The notes under the pieces were generated by a model. That model was not told where the DNA came from. It made no database searches and saw only the letters and a list, made by a program, of their open reading frames with translations. A program made the translations under genes and the position numbers. Shown piece after piece: positions 62,174 through 64,000 of a DNA stretch of 64,000 bases (position 1 is the stretch's first letter; each line of letters begins with the position of its first letter). The stretch comes from Oleiphilus messinensis (GTDB lineage Bacteria > Pseudomonadota > Gammaproteobacteria > Pseudomonadales > Oleiphilaceae): contig NZ_CP021425.1 of NCBI RefSeq assembly GCF_002162375.1, positions 5,444,501 to 5,508,500 of the forward strand, in the 5' to 3' direction.

Positions 62174-62521
62174 GAGGTGTTCCTCGCTCTTTGTTTACTC
62201 GATTAACTGTTCTACAGGCGCGCCCAGTGTCACCGCGGTAACCGGCGCGGCACCGCCTGTCCTTTTTATAACTTGGTTTTCGTCATCCCTGCCATCCATT
62301 TTCCAGCTTCAAGAATGAAGCATTGAGATCAAGCATGGACGCCTGCGGTATAAGCTGTGTGATACACACTGTTATATATCTATAGTAGTACGATATTCCC
62401 TGGCTATCTCCCTCATTTTAATCCGTTTGTTAAAAACCTTTTTGGTTTGGCCTTCCTATAGCGCTCAAAAGTTAATCAATATTGTTAGATATGCCCCCCA
62501 ACCTGCCGGAAAGCTGAAAGA
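62174..62521. other. Intergenic region between tssA and tssB
   Basis: 348 bases inside an otherwise compact operon. It contains an inverted repeat GTGTG / CACAC (62357-62369), an AT-rich core (TATATATCTATAG at about 62373) and a GC-rich stretch at about 62217-62250. A separate promoter for tssB is likely; I could not assign a firm sigma-54 or sigma-70 motif. Confidence 0.45.
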
Positions 62522-63799
62522 TTACCAACCGCTGTAATTATCTTCCTGCCCAAACATTGGTTGTTCCTCTTTTGCAGGCTCTGCAGCCGGTTCCGGAGCT
62601 GGAGACGGTGTCGGCTGAGGTCTAGGCTCCACTTTCGGCTGCCCGAGACTAGCAAGCTCCCCAATCGGCACCGCGTCCTCACCAAGCGGGACACCGGTCA
62701 ATTGGGCATACACTGCACGCGAAGTGGCATCGGGGATCAACTCCAGCATCAGCTCCTGTATGGGCAAGCGACCCCATCTTACGGCTCGCTCCAGAACACC
62801 GCACAGGGGAGAATGGGGTTCATAACGTCGGAAAAATTCAGCCACCTTCAACAAATGATTGATCGCATCATCACGGCTGGCAATCGGCCCTTGAATTCCG
62901 ACTCCTTGCTGCACAATGCCCGCTGGCGCTGTCCCGACATTGTCGCTATCCATTACGACACCTTCCTCTCCTGCTTCGCCACCGGCTTCAGATTCGTCCG
63001 GAATTTTTCCCTTGGTCAACAACCTGACCGCTTCCAGCACATCGCTCAGACTTTGCTTGATCGCTGAACTGGGAGGGGCATATTGATAACCGCATTTTTC
63101 ATCGAGCAGAGTGCTCATGTCATTGAAGTTCTGGAGACACTCCTCCAGATCGGACAATAGATTCCGGCAAAAGTCTACGGATGATGCATCTACTTGTGCC
63201 TGAATATCCGGCATGGTCAAGCCAATATCTTCAAAGCGCTGCCGCTGGGCATCATCATCTGTCATTTTTGCTGCTTCGACACAGCGGTCATACAGATTAT
63301 AAGTGAATGCATCTGCATAATTTTCACTTAGTGGTATATTCTTGATCGGGAGTATCAAGGTACCCCGGCCATCTTCGCCGTTTAATCCGGTAATTGGAAA
63401 CACTTTCGTTTCCAGCCCATCTTCATCAGGCAAGGGATACAAGTCATCCCAAAATGCCTCAACCAGTTGCTGAATCAACTTGAAAGCATCGCGCAACCCC
63501 TGAAAGCCATAAAGTTTCAATGCGGCTTCAGCGTACCAGGCCGCAACTTCCAAATCTTTCGCCTGTTCTTCCAATACCTGGGGTGCAACTTTATAAATTT
63601 CCCGCCATAAATCATCGATTTCCGGGTCGGCTTGGGAATCAAATTTTCGGGCACGGGTCAGGCTGGCAATGGTACGTCTGGCATCTTTGAGTTTCTGGTA
63701 TTCCAGAGAACCATTTTCCCGTAAATCGGGACCACAGGGTTGATCTTCCGTAATGGGTTTCAGCAGGCTTTCTATGTTAATCACTTCCGGTGTTGTCAT
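62522..63799 (-). CDS. tssA: T6SS assembly protein TssA
   Basis: 425 residues from the ATG at 63799 (MTTPEVINIESLLKPI), with GAGAG upstream; a TTG ten codons earlier is less likely. The ImpA-type N-terminal domain is clear: LLKPITEDQPCGPDLREN, then WREIYKVAPQVLEEQAKDLEVAAWYAEAAL and LVEAFWDDLYPLPDEDGLE. The C-terminal part has a pattern (HLLKVAEFFRRYEPHSPL in spirit) that marks the shorter-tailed TssA group, followed by a Pro/Glu-rich tail (about 390-415) before a final PMFGQEDNYSGW. It primes baseplate and sheath polymerisation. Confidence 0.93.
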   Translation of the reverse strand: MTTPEVINIESLLKPITEDQPCGPDLRENGSLEYQKLKDARRTIASLTRARKFDSQADPEIDDLWREIYKVAPQVLEEQAKDLEVAAWYAEAALKLYGFQGLRDAFKLIQQLVEAFWDDLYPLPDEDGLETKVFPITGLNGEDGRGTLILPIKNIPLSENYADAFTYNLYDRCVEAAKMTDDDAQRQRFEDIGLTMPDIQAQVDASSVDFCRNLLSDLEECLQNFNDMSTLLDEKCGYQYAPPSSAIKQSLSDVLEAVRLLTKGKIPDESEAGGEAGEEGVVMDSDNVGTAPAGIVQQGVGIQGPIASRDDAINHLLKVAEFFRRYEPHSPLCGVLERAVRWGRLPIQELMLELIPDATSRAVYAQLTGVPLGEDAVPIGELASLGQPKVEPRPQPTPSPAPEPAAEPAKEEQPMFGQEDNYSGW

Positions 63800-63841
63800 T
63801 TCGGATTCTCTCGTGAATAGATCGGTCAACTATTGGGAAAA

Positions 63842-64000
63842 TTAGAATTTTATGCCTCTGGACATTTTGTCGAGAAATAACTTGCGCTGGTTCGGGTCAG
63901 GTATTTTATCTGCCAATTGAACAATAAACTCCTTTTCCGACCTCGCTTTCTTCGCCACTTTCTTTACAACACGAGTCGCAAGCGGCCCAAGATAAAAAGC
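63842..64000 (-). CDS. C-terminal end of an unidentified protein upstream of tssA (partial)
   Basis: The minus-strand frame is open from the window edge to a TAA at 63844-63842, giving the last 52 residues. The visible stretch AFYLGPLATRVVKKVAKKA, then FIVQLADKIPDPNQRKLFL resembles a small C-terminal helical module that I have seen at the ends of serine/threonine kinases and other signalling proteins (a G-P-A-x-x-VKK pattern, then LA..I.D...R..FL). A T6SS-associated kinase or regulator is a guess; the catalytic part is outside the window. It ends 43 bases before the tssA start. Confidence 0.6.
   Translation of the reverse strand, partial: AFYLGPLATRVVKKVAKKARSEKEFIVQLADKIPDPNQRKLFLDKMSRGIKF

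Noticed and set aside
62217-62262. A GC-rich stem with a following T-run on the plus strand
   Set aside because: No plus-strand gene precedes it, and on the minus strand, where the T6SS genes lie, no T-run follows.

Overview
The window looks like a piece of chromosome from a free-living, probably marine gammaproteobacterium (Marinobacter/Hahella/Ketobacter-like). This rests on roughly 50 % GC by eye, the enlarged PstC and PstA permeases, a TRAP carboxylate transporter, an mmsR-mmsAB valine pathway, several c-di-GMP and chemotaxis proteins, and a type VI secretion (T6SS) locus. No rRNA, tRNA, CRISPR array, prophage or integrase was recognised. The lineage is an inference from gene content.

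Region 1 (1-10.5 kb): pstS-pstC-pstA (phosphate ABC uptake, minus strand, pstA cut by the window edge), with Pho-box-like sites upstream of both pstS and pstC and a hairpin between them. A TRAP transporter (dctQM plus, dctP minus) with an acyl-CoA thioesterase follows, then uvrD. Region 2 (10.8-14.5 kb): a large membrane GGDEF/EAL protein and a small PA3496-like protein.

Region 3 (14.6-24.8 kb) is the most unusual part. Eleven minus-strand genes form what I recognise as an expanded GAK (ATP-grasp, amphi-Trp, HprK-like kinase) system. They are an amphi-Trp protein, a metallophosphatase, a histidine phosphatase, a SixA-like/Nudix fusion, HprK-related kinase B, an ATP-grasp enzyme, a PhoU-like/aminoglycoside-phosphotransferase-like fusion, a Nudix hydrolase, a GNAT, a class I glutamine amidotransferase and a CBS-pair protein. 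Kinases, phosphatases and nucleotide hydrolases dominate, which suggests a phosphoryl-transfer or peptide-ligation pathway with unknown substrate. Several junctions in the cluster carry short tandem repeats with 15-19 bp periods.

Region 4 (24.9-37.2 kb): a soluble CZB chemoreceptor, thiI, ppnN, a cytochrome c, hemH, a periplasmic binding protein, a CHASE hybrid histidine kinase, an ElyC/YdcF-like protein and the AraC regulator mmsR. Region 5 (37.3-43.1 kb): mmsA, acyl-CoA dehydrogenase, enoyl-CoA hydratase, 3-hydroxyisobutyryl-CoA hydrolase and mmsB, the distal valine pathway. Region 6 (43.1-51.1 kb): a PiT phosphate transporter gene interrupted by an in-frame TAA, a REC-GGDEF-EAL protein with a degenerate EAL domain, and an RND efflux pump with its adaptor.

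Region 7 (51.3-64 kb): a RAYT-like transposase with an altered HUH motif beside two hairpins, then a T6SS operon on the minus strand (transcription order: partial gene, tssA, tssB, tssC, a second tssC, tssE, tssF, tssG, tssH). The membrane complex, Hcp and VgrG are not in the window.
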